From assembly GCF_023674425.1 (NCBI RefSeq), contig NZ_CP098401.1:2835501-2899500 (forward strand): 64,000 bases of DNA. The letters are read 5' to 3'. Positions within the stretch are counted from its first letter, which is position 1. The number at the start of each line of letters is the position of its first letter. Source of the DNA: Sphingomonas donggukensis (lineage in GTDB: Bacteria; Pseudomonadota; Alphaproteobacteria; Sphingomonadales; Sphingomonadaceae). Made by a program: the position numbers and the translations under genes. Of this stretch, positions 8,390 through 18,191 are shown in pieces. The notes below the pieces were generated by a model. It ran no database searches. It was not told the origin of the DNA and worked only from the letters and a program-made list of their open reading frames with translations.

Positions 8390-10531
8390 TCAGAAAATCC
8401 CGAGGAATTTCTTCCGCTGTTCCTTGCGCTCGCCCTTGCTGCGCGAGCCGTCCTCGGACTTCGCGGTCGTGCCGCGGCCCACGTCGTCGCGCGCCTCGCC
8501 CTTGGTCGTGCGTTGCGCGCGGGCCCCGGCGCCGGACAGCACCGGGCCGCAGTCGGTCGCCTTGGCGTCGCCCACGTCGACGAACGCCAGCACGCCCGCC
8601 AGCGGCGTCGCCACCAGCGCCAGCCCAAGTCCCGCGCCCGCGCGCCCGACCAGTTCGGGGCTGATGACGTCATATCCGGGCTGCGAGAAATAGCCGTTCA
8701 CGCCCACCGGCGACTGGCCGGCGAACAGGCTGAAGCGCTTCGAATCGGCGCGGAAGGCGAGGTCGATCGTCTCGTTGCGGAACGAGAAGCCGCCGCGGCC
8801 CAGCATCACGTTCTTCTGCGTGTCGATCAGGATCGGGTCCGCCGCCGCTACCCCGCCCCGCACCGTGAAGCCGACCAGCCCGCAGTTGATCTGCACCGGC
8901 TCCTTCAGCCGCCCCTCGAACATCTTCTGCGCGAAGGTGCCGAGGTCGAGCTCGCTCAGCTGGATGTTCCGCGTCCAGAAGCTGCCCTTGGGCAGGATGA
9001 ACGCGATGCGCCCGCGCGACGATGCCAGCGTGTCGTGGATGGTGTCGCCGCGGCCCTTCAGCTCGATGCGGCCCTTGACCGTGCCCGACGTCCCCGCCTC
9101 GTCCACGCCCCACCCGGCGAGCAGGCGCGAGAGCGGGGTCGGTGCGAGGCGGATGTCGTAGCTGGCCGCGGTCGGGCGCTGGCGGGTGTCGAAGATCAGG
9201 TCGGACGCGACATTGCCGCGCGCCATCGCAAAGGTGAGCGGCGACAGCGCGAGGCGCCCGCGGTCGAGGTCGAGCGTCAGGTCGACGTCGGAGATCGGCA
9301 CGCTCTTCGACCGCACGGTTCGGATCGTCCAGCCGACCTTCGCGTCGAACCGCTGCATCGACGCGATCGGAAAGGCGGCGTCGGGCATCAGCCGCGCCGG
9401 TGCCGCCCCGGTCGCGGCGGCCGCCGCGGTCACGCCCTGCGCCGCGACGATATCTGGGTTGTAGCCGATGAAGGGCGCGGCATCGACGATGTCGAGCGCC
9501 TGCGTCGCGAGCGTCGCGGTCATCAGCAGCCGCGGCCCGCTGTTGTCCGCAGCGAATTTGCCAGAAAGGTCACTGTTGCCGAAACGTCCGCGCAAGCCCG
9601 TGAAGCTGTACACGTCGCCCGACTTCACCATGTTCGCCGACGCGCGGTAGTCGCGCGTGTCGGGCAGGACGACGCCGATGATGCCGAGCAGGCTCGCCAG
9701 ATTGCTGCCGCGCGCGGTGGTGCGCAGCGGCACGTCCTCGATATCGGCCAGGCTCGGCAGCGTGCCATCGACGGTCACGACGTTCCCGGCCGCCCGCGCC
9801 GTCAGCGTCAGCTGGTTGCGCCCGCGCGCCGCGGTTTCGTTCGGCGACAGCAGCGCGCCGGTCATCGTGAAGGGCGTGTCGCGCGCCGTTCCGGTCCCCG
9901 TGAACCGCACCGCGTCGCCGATCCGCGTGCCCGCCGATCGCACCGTGTCGAACTTCAGGTCGGCGAGCAGCCGCAGCCGCGGATCCTTGTAGCGCAGCGT
10001 CGTGCCGGCCAGCGTCGCGCGGTCGATGATCGGGAACTGGACCGGCTCGCCCTTCTCCTCGCTGAACGTCCACGTGTTGATCCGCTTGGCGCCGTTCCAC
10101 TCCAGGTCGATCGCGCCGTTCTGCAAATCCAGGAATCGCATCCGATAGCGCCCGAAGATCAGCGACAGCGGCGCGACGCGGGTGTGGATCGAATCGGCGG
10201 CGAACAGATTGGGCTTCGTCGCCCAGCCGGGGTTCGAGATCGTCATCTTCTGCGCGACGAATTTCAGGTCGAACGGATCGAAATACAGCTGAAAGTCGCC
10301 GCCGACCTTCACGTCGCGGTGGGTGGACGCGCCGACCAGGCTTTCGAACGTTCCGCGCAGGAACCGGCCCTTGGTGACGTACAATATGCCCCAGGCCAGC
10401 ACCATCAGCCCGATGATCGAGACGACCACCGACAGCGCCGCGACCAGCGGCGTTCGGATCGGCAGCGGCGCGTGCTCCGCGGGTGCGGGCGTGGGGCCGG
10501 GGGCAGGGGCCGGGACGGTCGTATCGGTCAT
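8390..10531 (-). CDS. AsmA-family protein
   Basis: About 713 residues. A cytoplasmic proline-rich N-terminus is followed by one transmembrane helix (VAALSVVVSIIGLMVLAWGI, near residues 30-50) and a long periplasmic beta-rich region with the AsmA-like opening VGGDFQLYFDPFDLKFVAQKM and repeated INTWTF, LRYKDPRLRL-type strands. The C-terminus is basic (KGERKEQRKKFLGIF). AsmA proteins resemble lipid-transfer scaffolds and affect outer-membrane biogenesis. The start is taken at the ATG at 10531; an in-frame GTG at 10558 is an alternative. Confidence 0.85.
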   Translation of the reverse strand: MTDTTVPAPAPGPTPAPAEHAPLPIRTPLVAALSVVVSIIGLMVLAWGILYVTKGRFLRGTFESLVGASTHRDVKVGGDFQLYFDPFDLKFVAQKMTISNPGWATKPNLFAADSIHTRVAPLSLIFGRYRMRFLDLQNGAIDLEWNGAKRINTWTFSEEKGEPVQFPIIDRATLAGTTLRYKDPRLRLLADLKFDTVRSAGTRIGDAVRFTGTGTARDTPFTMTGALLSPNETAARGRNQLTLTARAAGNVVTVDGTLPSLADIEDVPLRTTARGSNLASLLGIIGVVLPDTRDYRASANMVKSGDVYSFTGLRGRFGNSDLSGKFAADNSGPRLLMTATLATQALDIVDAAPFIGYNPDIVAAQGVTAAAAATGAAPARLMPDAAFPIASMQRFDAKVGWTIRTVRSKSVPISDVDLTLDLDRGRLALSPLTFAMARGNVASDLIFDTRQRPTAASYDIRLAPTPLSRLLAGWGVDEAGTSGTVKGRIELKGRGDTIHDTLASSRGRIAFILPKGSFWTRNIQLSELDLGTFAQKMFEGRLKEPVQINCGLVGFTVRGGVAAADPILIDTQKNVMLGRGGFSFRNETIDLAFRADSKRFSLFAGQSPVGVNGYFSQPGYDVISPELVGRAGAGLGLALVATPLAGVLAFVDVGDAKATDCGPVLSGAGARAQRTTKGEARDDVGRGTTAKSEDGSRSKGERKEQRKKFLGIF

Positions 10532-10587
10532 GGAACGGTCAACCGGCAACTCCCCCACTCGTTCCGCCCGTCCACTGGCTCGAACGG

Positions 10588-10616
10588 TTGCATTTCGCGG
10601 CGATGTGGCTTAGTGG
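10588..10616 (+). promoter_or_regulatory. Candidate promoter for rpmI-rplT
   Basis: TTGCAT at 10588-10593, a 17-base spacer, then TAGTGG at 10611-10616. It lies about 90 bases before rpmI in the only gap between the divergent asmA gene and the ribosomal operon. The -10 match is modest. Confidence 0.35.
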
Positions 10617-10706
10617 CGCCCGCTTCCGCGATGTGTTGGATGAACGGCCTGGCCAGTGTGGGCTGCCAGGGCTGTTCGAATATCGCCCGATTCGAAAGGA
10701 CGAAAA

Positions 10707-10910
10707 ATGCCCAAGTTGAAGACCAAGAGTGGGGTGAAGAAGCGCTTCAAATTCACCGCCACCGGCAAGGTCAAGCACGGTGTCGCGGGCAAGCGCCACC
10801 GCCTGATCAGCCACAACGCGAAATACATCCGCCAGAACCGGGGCACCAGCGTGCTCTCCGACGCCGACGTTGGCCACGTGCGCCAGTGGGCGCCGTACGG
10901 CCTGCGATAA
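10707..10910 (+). CDS. rpmI: 50S ribosomal protein L35
   Basis: 67 residues, [14 protein letters not shown] onward, with the typical [18 protein letters not shown] segment; normal length for bL35. AAAGGA precedes the ATG. It is followed 14 bases later by rplT, the standard order. infC, which often precedes this pair, is not here; the upstream neighbour is the divergent asmA gene. Confidence 0.98.
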   Translation: MPKLKTKSGVKKRFKFTATGKVKHGVAGKRHRLISHNAKYIRQNRGTSVLSDADVGHVRQWAPYGLR

Positions 10911-10924
10911 GGGAGCCCTGAGAC

Positions 10925-11296
10925 ATGGCAAGAGTGAAGCGCGGCGTAACCACCCGCCTGAAGCACAAGCGGATTCTCGATCAGGCGAAGGGCTATCGCG
11001 GCCGTCGCAAGAACACGATCCGCGTCGCCCGCCAGGCCGTCGAAAAGGCCGGCCAGTACGCATACCGCGACCGCAAGGTTAAGAAGCGCACGTTCCGCGG
11101 CCTGTGGATCCAGCGCATCAACGCCGGCGTCCGGGCCGAGGGTCTGACCTATTCGCAGTTCATGCACGGGCTGAAGCTCGCCGGCATCGAACTCGACCGG
11201 AAGGTCCTGGCCGACATCGCAATGCACGAAGAGGCCGCATTCAGCGCCATCATCGCGCAGGCGAAGGCGGCATTGCCCCAGGAGCGGGCAGCCTGA
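10925..11296 (+). CDS. rplT: 50S ribosomal protein L20
   Basis: 123 residues starting [18 protein letters not shown], with the conserved [10 protein letters not shown] and [13 protein letters not shown] segments. bL20 binds 23S rRNA early in assembly and in many bacteria represses its own operon. A repeat element begins at the base after the stop and a strong terminator lies about 100 bases downstream. Confidence 0.98.
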   Translation: MARVKRGVTTRLKHKRILDQAKGYRGRRKNTIRVARQAVEKAGQYAYRDRKVKKRTFRGLWIQRINAGVRAEGLTYSQFMHGLKLAGIELDRKVLADIAMHEEAAFSAIIAQAKAALPQERAA

Positions 11297-11372
11297 GCTT
11301 GCGATAGCAAGATCAGGACTCGCCACGGCGGGCAGCGGGGCGGCGCAGCCGTACCGACTGACGGCGTGGCGG
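11297..11372 (+). repeat. Stop-codon-proximal hairpin repeat, copy A
   Basis: Begins directly after the rplT stop. It carries CTTG-CGATAG-CAAG, extended by CTGA/TCAG pairing that includes the stop codon, then the common body ACTCGCCACGGCGGGCAGCG and the terminal GACGGCGTGGCGG. The body is shared with 18192-18280 and 32333-32425 and, reversed, 33632-33757. Confidence 0.85.
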
Positions 11373-11400
11373 ACACCTTCATCTGATGCGATGAACGAAC

Positions 11401-11437
11401 GGGCGTTGGCGGGTAACCGCCGGCGCCCTTTTCGTTT
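11401..11437 (+). terminator. Intrinsic terminator after rplT
   Basis: A strong GC stem of about 12 pairs (GGGCGTTGGCGG ... CCGCCGGCGCCC) with a GTAA loop, followed at once by TTTTCGTTT. It sits between rplT and pheS. Confidence 0.85.
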
Positions 11438-11482
11438 GGCTCGGCTCTGACTACAGCCACAGCGACTTCGCCCGAGGACATG

Positions 11483-12625
11483 ATGACCACCGACATCGAC
11501 CATCTCCGCACCGATCTGCTTTCCGCGATCGCCGATGCCGACACCCTCGACGCGGTCGAGACGGTGCGCGTCGCCGCGCTCGGCAAAGCGGGCACGATCA
11601 CCGCGCTGCTGAAGACGCTGGGCGGCATGACCCCCGATGAGCGGCAGGCGACCGGCCCGCGCATCCACGGGCTGCGTGAAGCGGTGACTGCGGCGCTTGG
11701 CGAGCGCAAGGCCGGGCTCGAGCGCGCCGCCCTCGACGCGCGGCTGGCGAGCGAGACGCTGGACATGACGCTGCCGGTCGATTTGGCCGCAACCGGCGGG
11801 GTGCATCCGGTCAGCCAGGTGATGGACGAACTCGCCGAAATCTTCGTCGATCTCGGCTTCGCGGTCGCGACGGGGCCGGAGATCGAGGACGACTGGCACA
11901 ACTTCACCGCGCTCAACATTCCCGAGACGCATCCCGCACGCGCCATGCACGACACGTTCTACGTGGAGCGCACTGGCGCTCGCACGGACGGCGCCGCTCA
12001 AGCGGCGTCCGACGGCGGTGGCTTTGCCACCGACGCGAGCGAGCGAATGGTCCTGCGCACCCACACCTCCCCCGTCCAGATCCGCGCCATGAAGGCAGCC
12101 GGCGGCAACCAGCCGGTCCGCATCATCGCGCCGGGCCGCACCTATCGCAGCGACAGCGACGCCACCCACACGCCGATGTTCCATCAGGTCGAGGGGCTGG
12201 TGATCGACAAGGGCATCACGCTCGGCCACCTCAAATGGACGCTGGAGACGTTCCTGAAGGCGTTCTTCGAGCGCGACGACATCGTCCTGCGCCTGCGCCC
12301 GAGCTACTTCCCCTTCACCGAACCCTCGGCGGAGGTCGACGTCGGCTTCTCCGTGGTCAACGGCAAGCGCGTGATCGGCGGATCGGAAGGGTGGATGGAA
12401 GTCCTGGGCTCCGGAATGGTCCACCGCAGCGTCATCGCGGCGGGCGGCTACGACCCCGACGAATGGCAGGGGTTCGCGTTCGGTTGCGGGATCGATCGGC
12501 TGGCGATGCTCAAATACGGGATGGACGATTTGCGCGCATTCTTCGACGGCGACCTGCGCTGGCTGAAGCATTACGGCTTTGCAGCCCTCGACGTACCGAC
12601 GCTCAGCGGGGGAGTGGGGGCATGA
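11483..12625 (+). CDS. pheS: Phenylalanyl-tRNA synthetase alpha subunit
   Basis: 380 residues. An N-terminal coiled-coil tRNA-binding arm (residues 1-95) is followed by the class II catalytic core: motif 2 region [34 protein letters not shown], and motif 3 [17 protein letters not shown]. The enzyme charges tRNA-Phe as an alpha2-beta2 tetramer with PheT. Between HDTFYVER and VLRTHTSP it carries a ~25-residue Gly/Ala/Asp-rich insert encoded by a palindromic repeat; the usual spacing there is much shorter. The ATG at 11483 is favoured because GAGG is five bases upstream; an ATG at 11480 is adjacent. Confidence 0.96.
   Translation: MTTDIDHLRTDLLSAIADADTLDAVETVRVAALGKAGTITALLKTLGGMTPDERQATGPRIHGLREAVTAALGERKAGLERAALDARLASETLDMTLPVDLAATGGVHPVSQVMDELAEIFVDLGFAVATGPEIEDDWHNFTALNIPETHPARAMHDTFYVERTGARTDGAAQAASDGGGFATDASERMVLRTHTSPVQIRAMKAAGGNQPVRIIAPGRTYRSDSDATHTPMFHQVEGLVIDKGITLGHLKWTLETFLKAFFERDDIVLRLRPSYFPFTEPSAEVDVGFSVVNGKRVIGGSEGWMEVLGSGMVHRSVIAAGGYDPDEWQGFAFGCGIDRLAMLKYGMDDLRAFFDGDLRWLKHYGFAALDVPTLSGGVGA
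11968..12040 (+). repeat. Palindromic element inserted in frame in pheS
   Basis: Contains hairpins GCCGCT-CA-AGCGGC (11993-12006) and GTGGC-TTT-GCCAC (12018-12030). It shares the ordered words GCGCACTGGC, GGCGCC, GTCCGACG and GGCTTTGCC with the minus strand of the intergenic element at 56075-56178, and the GTCCGACG to GGCTTTGCC part with 48195-48240 inside imuB. In pheS it encodes [11 protein letters not shown]. Confidence 0.75.
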
Positions 12626-14976
12626 AGTTCACGCTGTCCTGGCTGAAGGACCACCTCGACACCGAGGCCACGGTCGATCAGGTCGCCGACGCGCTGACCC
12701 GCATCGGGCTGGAGATCGAGGGCGTCGAGAACCCCGGCGCGAAACTCGCTGCGTTCCGCGTGGCGAAGGTGCTGTCCGCCGAGCGTCATCCGCAGGCCGA
12801 CAAGTTGCAAGTGCTGTCGGTCGATGCCGGCGACGGCCCGATGCAGGTCGTGTGCGGTGCCCCGAACGCCCGCGCGGGCCTCGTCGGCGTGTTCGGCATG
12901 CCGGGCGCTACGGTGCCCGCCAACGGCATGGTGCTGAAGGTCGCCGAAATCCGCGGCGTCGTGTCGAACGGCATGATGTGTTCGACGCGCGAGCTGGAGC
13001 TGGGCGACGACCACGACGGCATCATCGAACTCCCCGCCGATGCGCCGGTCGGCACCGCCTATCCCGATTATGCCGGGCTGAACGACGCGGTGTTCGACGT
13101 GGCGATCACGCCCAACCGCCAGGACTGCATGGGCGTGCGCGGCATTGCCCGCGATCTGGCGGCGGCGGGGCTGGGGACACTCAAACCGCTGACCTTGACG
13201 CCGGTGACCGGCGAAGGCCCCGGCCCCGACGTCCGCACCGACGATCCCGCCGGCTGCCCCGCCTTCTACGCGCAGTCCGTCTCGGGCGTCCGCAATGGCG
13301 CCGCGCCGGCGTGGCTGGCGTCGCGTCTGAAGGCGATCGGGCAGAAGCCGATCTCCGCGCTGGTCGACATCACCAATTACGTGATGATCGACCTCGGGCG
13401 CCCCTTGCACGTCTATGACGCGGCAAAGCTCACCGGCGGGCTCGTCGCGCGCAAGGCGGTGGCCGGCGAGCAGGTGCTGGCGCTGAACGGCAAGACCTAC
13501 ACGCTCGACGAAACCATGACCGTCATCGCCGATGCCGCGCATGTCCACGACATCGGCGGCATCATGGGCGGCGAGGATTCGGGCGTCGCCGACACGACCA
13601 CCGACGTCGTCATCGAATGCGCCTATTTCGATCCGGAGGGGATCGCCCGAACCGGCCAGAAACTGCAACTGACCAGCGACGCGCGCCAGCGGTTCGAACG
13701 CGGCGTCGATCCCGCGTTCCTCGACGATGGCCTCGCCATCGCGACGCGGCTCATGCTCGACATTTGCGGCGGCACGGCGAGTGGCGTGACCCGCGCCGGC
13801 ACGCCGCCGACCGAGGCGAAGGTGGTCGCGTACGACCCGACGCTGGCCGAGACATTGGGCGGCCTCGCGGTCGATCCGGAGCGTCAGCGCGCGATCCTCG
13901 AAAGCCTTGGCTTCACGGTCGACGCCAGCTGGACCGTCACCGTGCCGACGTGGCGCCGCGACGTCGATGGCCCTGCCGATCTGGTCGAGGAAGTCATCCG
14001 CATCGAAGGCATCGACACTGTCCCCTCGGTCCCGCTGCCGCGCGTGCCGGGCGTCGCCCGCCCGACCGCGACGCCGGCGCAGAAGCTGGAGCGCAAGCTG
14101 CGCCGCGCCGCTGCTGCCCGCGGCTTAGCGGAAGCGGTGACGTGGAGCTTCATTTCGGAAGCGGAAGCCGGCGCGTTCGGTGGCGGTGCTTGGACGCTGG
14201 CCAACCCAATCAGCGAGGACATGAAGGTCATGCGCCCGTCGCTGCAGCCCGGCCTTCTGGCCGCTGCCGAGCGTAACGCGAAGCGCGGCGCCGCCACGAT
14301 CCGCCTGTTCGAGATCGGCCGCCGCTATCTGGCCGACGGGGAACGTCCGACCCTGGGCGTCGTCCTCGCCGGCGACGCCCGCCCGCGCGGCTGGGCGACC
14401 GGCAAGGCCAAGGGTTTCGATGCGTTCGATGCCAAGGCCGAGGCGCTGGCGCTGCTCGAAGCGGCGGGCGCGCCGGTCGCCAATCTGGCGGTGATGGGGG
14501 AGGCGGGCGACACCTGGCACCCCGGCCAGTCGGGCACGCTCAGGCTCGGACCGAAGACGGTACTGGCGGCATTCGGCATGCTGCATCCGGCGACGCTGAA
14601 GGCATTCGACCTGTCGGGCGATGTCGCCGCGGTCGAGCTGTACCTCGACGCGCTGCCCGCCAAGCGCGGGGGCACTGGCTTCATGCGTCCGGCCTATATG
14701 CCGCCGGCCTTGCAGGCAGTGACGCGCGACTTCGCGTTCCTGGTTCCCGACACGCTGATCGCCGGCGATCTCGTCCGCGCGATCAAGGGCGCCGACAAGG
14801 CGAGTATCGTCGACGCGCGCCTGTTCGACCGCTTCGTCAAGGACGGCCAGACCAGCCTCGCGGTCGAAGTCACTTTGCAGCCGGGGGCCAAGAGCTTCAC
14901 CGACGCCGAGTTGAAGGCGATTGCCGACAAGGTCGTCGCCGCCGCCGCGAAGGCGGGCGCGACACTCAGGGGATAA
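12622..14976 (+). CDS. pheT: Phenylalanyl-tRNA synthetase beta subunit
   Basis: 784 residues, normal for PheT. Domains in order: N-terminal tRNA-binding (OB) domain ([17 protein letters not shown]), B3/B4 editing region ([20 protein letters not shown]), B5, catalytic-like domain and a C-terminal anticodon-binding domain ([19 protein letters not shown]). It pairs with PheS and hydrolyses mischarged Tyr-tRNA-Phe. The ATG at 12622 overlaps the pheS stop in an ATGA, indicating translational coupling. Confidence 0.98.
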   Translation: MKFTLSWLKDHLDTEATVDQVADALTRIGLEIEGVENPGAKLAAFRVAKVLSAERHPQADKLQVLSVDAGDGPMQVVCGAPNARAGLVGVFGMPGATVPANGMVLKVAEIRGVVSNGMMCSTRELELGDDHDGIIELPADAPVGTAYPDYAGLNDAVFDVAITPNRQDCMGVRGIARDLAAAGLGTLKPLTLTPVTGEGPGPDVRTDDPAGCPAFYAQSVSGVRNGAAPAWLASRLKAIGQKPISALVDITNYVMIDLGRPLHVYDAAKLTGGLVARKAVAGEQVLALNGKTYTLDETMTVIADAAHVHDIGGIMGGEDSGVADTTTDVVIECAYFDPEGIARTGQKLQLTSDARQRFERGVDPAFLDDGLAIATRLMLDICGGTASGVTRAGTPPTEAKVVAYDPTLAETLGGLAVDPERQRAILESLGFTVDASWTVTVPTWRRDVDGPADLVEEVIRIEGIDTVPSVPLPRVPGVARPTATPAQKLERKLRRAAAARGLAEAVTWSFISEAEAGAFGGGAWTLANPISEDMKVMRPSLQPGLLAAAERNAKRGAATIRLFEIGRRYLADGERPTLGVVLAGDARPRGWATGKAKGFDAFDAKAEALALLEAAGAPVANLAVMGEAGDTWHPGQSGTLRLGPKTVLAAFGMLHPATLKAFDLSGDVAAVELYLDALPAKRGGTGFMRPAYMPPALQAVTRDFAFLVPDTLIAGDLVRAIKGADKASIVDARLFDRFVKDGQTSLAVEVTLQPGAKSFTDAELKAIADKVVAAAAKAGATLRG

Positions 14977-14980
14977 CGAC

Positions 14981-15715
14981 ATGCCGACAGTCTTGGTGAC
15001 CGGCGCGACTGCCGGGATCGGGCGCGCCTGCGTCACGGCGTTTGCGGAGGCCGGCTGGCACGTCGTCGCCACCGGGCGGCGCGCGGATCGGCTCGCCGCG
15101 CTGGCGTCGGAGCGGGTCCACACGCTCGCCTTCGACATTCGCGACGATGCCGCGCGGGAAGCAGCACTCGCCGGGCTGCCCGCGCCGTTCGCCGACATCG
15201 ATCTGCTCATCAACAACGCCGGCCTCGCGCTCGGGCTGGAGCCGGCGCAGCAGGCGTCGCTGGCCAACTGGCGGACGATGATCGACACCAACGTGACCGC
15301 GCTCGTCGCGATCACCCACGCGCTGCTGCCCGGCATCGTCGCGCGCAAGGGCGCGATCATCAACCTGTCGTCGGTCGCCGCGAATTATCCGTACCCCGGC
15401 GGCAATGTGTACGCGGGCACCAAGGCGTTCGTGCGCCAGTTCAGCCTCGACCTGCGCGCCGACCTGCACGGCACCGGCGTGCGCGTGACGTCGATCGAGC
15501 CGGGCATGGTCGAGACCGAATTCACCACCGTTCGCACCGGCAGCCAGGCGGCGTCCGACACGCTCTACAAGGGCGTCGACCCGATGACCGCGGAGGACAT
15601 CGCCGCCACCCTGCTGTGGGTCGCGACGCTTCCCGCCCACCTGAACATCAACGCGCTCGAACTGATGCCGGTCAACCAGTCGTGGCAGGGCTTCGCGGTC
15701 CACCGCGCGGGATGA
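14981..15715 (+). CDS. SDR-family oxidoreductase, YdfG-like
   Basis: 244 residues: TGATAGIGRA cofactor motif, NNAG, and active-site YAGTKAFV. The C-terminal ALELMPVNQSWQGFAVHR is characteristic of the YdfG group, NADP-dependent 3-hydroxy acid (for example serine or 3-hydroxypropionate) dehydrogenases. It starts four bases after pheT and overlaps the next gene by four bases (ATGA), so pheST and these two may be one transcript. Confidence 0.88.
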   Translation: MPTVLVTGATAGIGRACVTAFAEAGWHVVATGRRADRLAALASERVHTLAFDIRDDAAREAALAGLPAPFADIDLLINNAGLALGLEPAQQASLANWRTMIDTNVTALVAITHALLPGIVARKGAIINLSSVAANYPYPGGNVYAGTKAFVRQFSLDLRADLHGTGVRVTSIEPGMVETEFTTVRTGSQAASDTLYKGVDPMTAEDIAATLLWVATLPAHLNINALELMPVNQSWQGFAVHRAG

Positions 15716-16578
15716 GCGCGCTCGTCACCATCGCCTCGGACAGCCTCAGCGCGAGCATCAATCCGCTCGGCGCCGAATTGACGCACCTGCGCGACGCGGA
15801 CGGGCGCGAGCTGATGACGAATGCCGACCCGGCCTACTGGACCGGCCACGCGCCGCTGCTGTTCCCGATCGTCGGCGCGGTGGCGGGGGATCGCTACCGC
15901 CTCGACGGGCGCGACTATGCGATGCCCAAGCATGGCTTCGCGCGCCGGTCGATGTTCGAGATGGTGGAGGCGGGAGAGACATCGGCGCGCTTCCGGCTGA
16001 CCGACAGCGACGCGACCCGCGATGTCTATCCGTTCGCCTTCGCGCTCGACGTGACCTTCACGATCGAGGGTGCGACTCTCTCGATCGAGACACTGCTCGC
16101 CAACCCGGGCGACCGCGATCTGCCGGCGAGCTTCGGCTACCATCCCGCCTTCGCCTGGCCGCTGCCCTATGGCGCGCCGCGCGCCGACCACCGCATGGTG
16201 TTCGATGCGCCCGAGGGGCCGATTGCGGTGCTCGACGCGGACGGCCTGATCGCAGGCGAAAAGCCGAGCCCGCTCGACGGCACCGTCCTGCTGCTCACCG
16301 ACACGCTGTTTGCCGACGATGCGCTGATCTGGACCGGGGTCGCCTCGCGCGGGCTGACGTACAGCGCGGACGGCGCGCCCGGCTTGCGCATCGACTGGGA
16401 CGCCCCGTCGCTCGGCGTCTGGACGAAACCCGGCGCGGCCTTCGTCTGTGTCGAGCCGTGGTGGGGCCATGCCGATCCCACCGGTTTCGCCGGCGAAATC
16501 TGGGACAAGCCCGGAGTGATGCGCCTCGCTCCCGGCGAGCGGCGGGAATTCGCGATGTCGGTAGGACTCACGACGTGA
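15712..16578 (+). CDS. Aldose 1-epimerase family protein
   Basis: 288 residues with the galactose-mutarotase-like fold: early NPLGAELTHLRDADGRELM, PLLFPIVGAV, the conserved HGFARRSMFEM, GYHPAFAWPLP and FVCVEPWWGHAD. Members interconvert alpha and beta anomers or hexose-6-phosphate anomers; conserved His and Glu candidates are present (KHGFAR, CVEPW). It overlaps the upstream SDR by four bases. Substrate unknown. Confidence 0.85.
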   Translation: MSALVTIASDSLSASINPLGAELTHLRDADGRELMTNADPAYWTGHAPLLFPIVGAVAGDRYRLDGRDYAMPKHGFARRSMFEMVEAGETSARFRLTDSDATRDVYPFAFALDVTFTIEGATLSIETLLANPGDRDLPASFGYHPAFAWPLPYGAPRADHRMVFDAPEGPIAVLDADGLIAGEKPSPLDGTVLLLTDTLFADDALIWTGVASRGLTYSADGAPGLRIDWDAPSLGVWTKPGAAFVCVEPWWGHADPTGFAGEIWDKPGVMRLAPGERREFAMSVGLTT

Positions 16579-16588
16579 CTTCCCAAAA

Positions 16589-16705
16589 CCGTTCGTGCTG
16601 AGTAGCCGCTGAGCGAAGTCGAAGCGGCGTATCGAAGGACTTGGGCTCGGGGCGGTGCTTCGATACGCGCCTTCGGCAAGCTCAGTCGCTACTCAGCACG
16701 AACGG
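16589..16705. repeat. GTTCG-type hairpin repeat upstream of prfC
   Basis: Terminal inverted arms 16589-16606 and 16688-16705 (CCGTTCGTGCTGAGTAGC and its complement) enclose further complementary stretches with GAAGTCGAAG and CTTCGATACGC. It fills the gap before prfC, and its right end supplies the CGGA just upstream of the prfC start. Related elements lie at 22788-23284, 54373-54443 and inside bkdC. Confidence 0.85.
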
Positions 16706-16712
16706 AATTTTT

Positions 16713-18191
16713 GTGTCATCCGCCTCCCCCCGCCGCACCTTCGCGATCATCTCTCACCCCGACGCCGGCAAGACCACGCTCACCGAAAAGCTGCTGCTGA
16801 AGGGCGGCGCGATCCATCTGGCGGGCGAGGTGAAGGCGCGCGGCCAGGCACGGCGCGCGCGATCGGACTGGATGAAGATCGAGCAGCAGCGCGGCATCTC
16901 GGTCACGTCCAGCGTGATGACGTTCGAACGCAACGGCATCACCTTCAACCTGCTCGACACGCCGGGGCATGAGGACTTTTCCGAAGACACCTACCGCACG
17001 CTGACCGCTGTCGATTCGGCGATCATGGTCATCGACGCCGCCCGCGGTATCGAGGCGCAGACGCGCAAACTGTTCGAGGTCTGCCGCCTGCGCAGCGTCC
17101 CCATCATCACCTTCGTCAACAAGGTCGATCGCGAGGGTCGCTCACCGTTCGAACTGCTCGACGAGATCGCCGACCTGCTCGCGCTCGATGTCGCGCCGAT
17201 GCTGTGGCCGATCGGGATGGGCGGGCTGTACGAGGGGCTGCACCGGATGGGCGACGCGACCGACGCCCTGCCAGAGGCGATCCGCGACGAGGTCGAGCTG
17301 GCGCAGGCCGGCTACCCCGAATTCGACGTCGCGGCGTATCAGCACGGCGATCTGACGCCGGTGTTCTTCGGATCGGCACTGCGTGAATACGGGGTCGAGG
17401 ATCTGATCGAGGCGATCGCGACCTACGCGCCCCCGCCGCACGCGCTGCCCGCCGATCCCGAGCCGATCGCGCCGGACAATCCCGAAGTCACCGGCTTCGT
17501 GTTCAAGGTCCAGGCCAACATGGACCCCAACCACCGCGATCGCATCGCGTTCATGCGGCTCGTCTCCGGCACGTTCAAGCGCGGCATGAAGCTGACCCCG
17601 ACCGGCCACGGCAAGCCGATCGCGATCCACTCTCCGATCCTCTTCTTCGCGCGCGAACGCGAACTGGCGGATGAGGCGTTTCCGGGCGACATCATCGGCA
17701 TCCCGAACCACGGGACGTTGAGGGTGGGGGATACGCTGGCGGAGAAATCGGCGGTGCGCTTCACCGGCCTCCCCAATTTCGCGCCCGAAATCCTGCGCCG
17801 CGTGGTGCTGAAGGATTTCACCAAGACGAAGCAGTTGCGCAAAGCCCTCGACGACATGGCCGAGGAGGGGGTGACGCAGGTGTTCTACCCGGAAATCGGG
17901 TCGAACTGGATCATCGGCGTGGTCGGGCAGCTCCAGCTCGACGTGCTGCTCTCGCGCCTCGATGCCGAGTACAAGGTTGCTGCCGGGCTCGAGCCATCGC
18001 CCTACGACACCGCCCGCTGGATCACCGCCGACGATCCCGCCGACCTGAAGGCGTTCATCGACCTGAACAAGGGCGCGATGGCCAAGGACCGCGACGGCAA
18101 CCCGGTGTTCCTGGCGAAGTCGGCATGGGAAGTCGGCTACGTTGCGGATCGCTATCCGAAGGTGAAATTCGCGGCGACACGGGAGCGTTAG
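16713..18191 (+). CDS. prfC: Peptide chain release factor 3
   Basis: 492 residues. A translational GTPase with P-loop HPDAGKTT, switch region GISVTSSVM, G3 DTPGHEDF and G4 NKVD, followed by the RF3 domain II and C-terminal region (FYPEIGSNWIIGVVGQLQLDVL). RF3 recycles RF1/RF2 from the ribosome after termination. The GTG at 16713 is used because it directly precedes the conserved SPRRTFAIISHPDAG; upstream codons lie inside the repeat. It is a little shorter than the ~527 residues of E. coli RF3. Confidence 0.95.
   Translation: MSSASPRRTFAIISHPDAGKTTLTEKLLLKGGAIHLAGEVKARGQARRARSDWMKIEQQRGISVTSSVMTFERNGITFNLLDTPGHEDFSEDTYRTLTAVDSAIMVIDAARGIEAQTRKLFEVCRLRSVPIITFVNKVDREGRSPFELLDEIADLLALDVAPMLWPIGMGGLYEGLHRMGDATDALPEAIRDEVELAQAGYPEFDVAAYQHGDLTPVFFGSALREYGVEDLIEAIATYAPPPHALPADPEPIAPDNPEVTGFVFKVQANMDPNHRDRIAFMRLVSGTFKRGMKLTPTGHGKPIAIHSPILFFARERELADEAFPGDIIGIPNHGTLRVGDTLAEKSAVRFTGLPNFAPEILRRVVLKDFTKTKQLRKALDDMAEEGVTQVFYPEIGSNWIIGVVGQLQLDVLLSRLDAEYKVAAGLEPSPYDTARWITADDPADLKAFIDLNKGAMAKDRDGNPVFLAKSAWEVGYVADRYPKVKFAATRER

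Noticed and set aside
8306..10921. A very long plus-strand open frame opposite asmA
   Set aside because: Arg/Ala/Gly-rich composition with no domain; it is the high-GC antisense shadow of the AsmA gene.
11968..12040. The PheS insert as an assembly or sequencing error
   Set aside because: It keeps the frame, has intact hairpins, and matches an in-frame segment in imuB and an intergenic element, so an error is unlikely.
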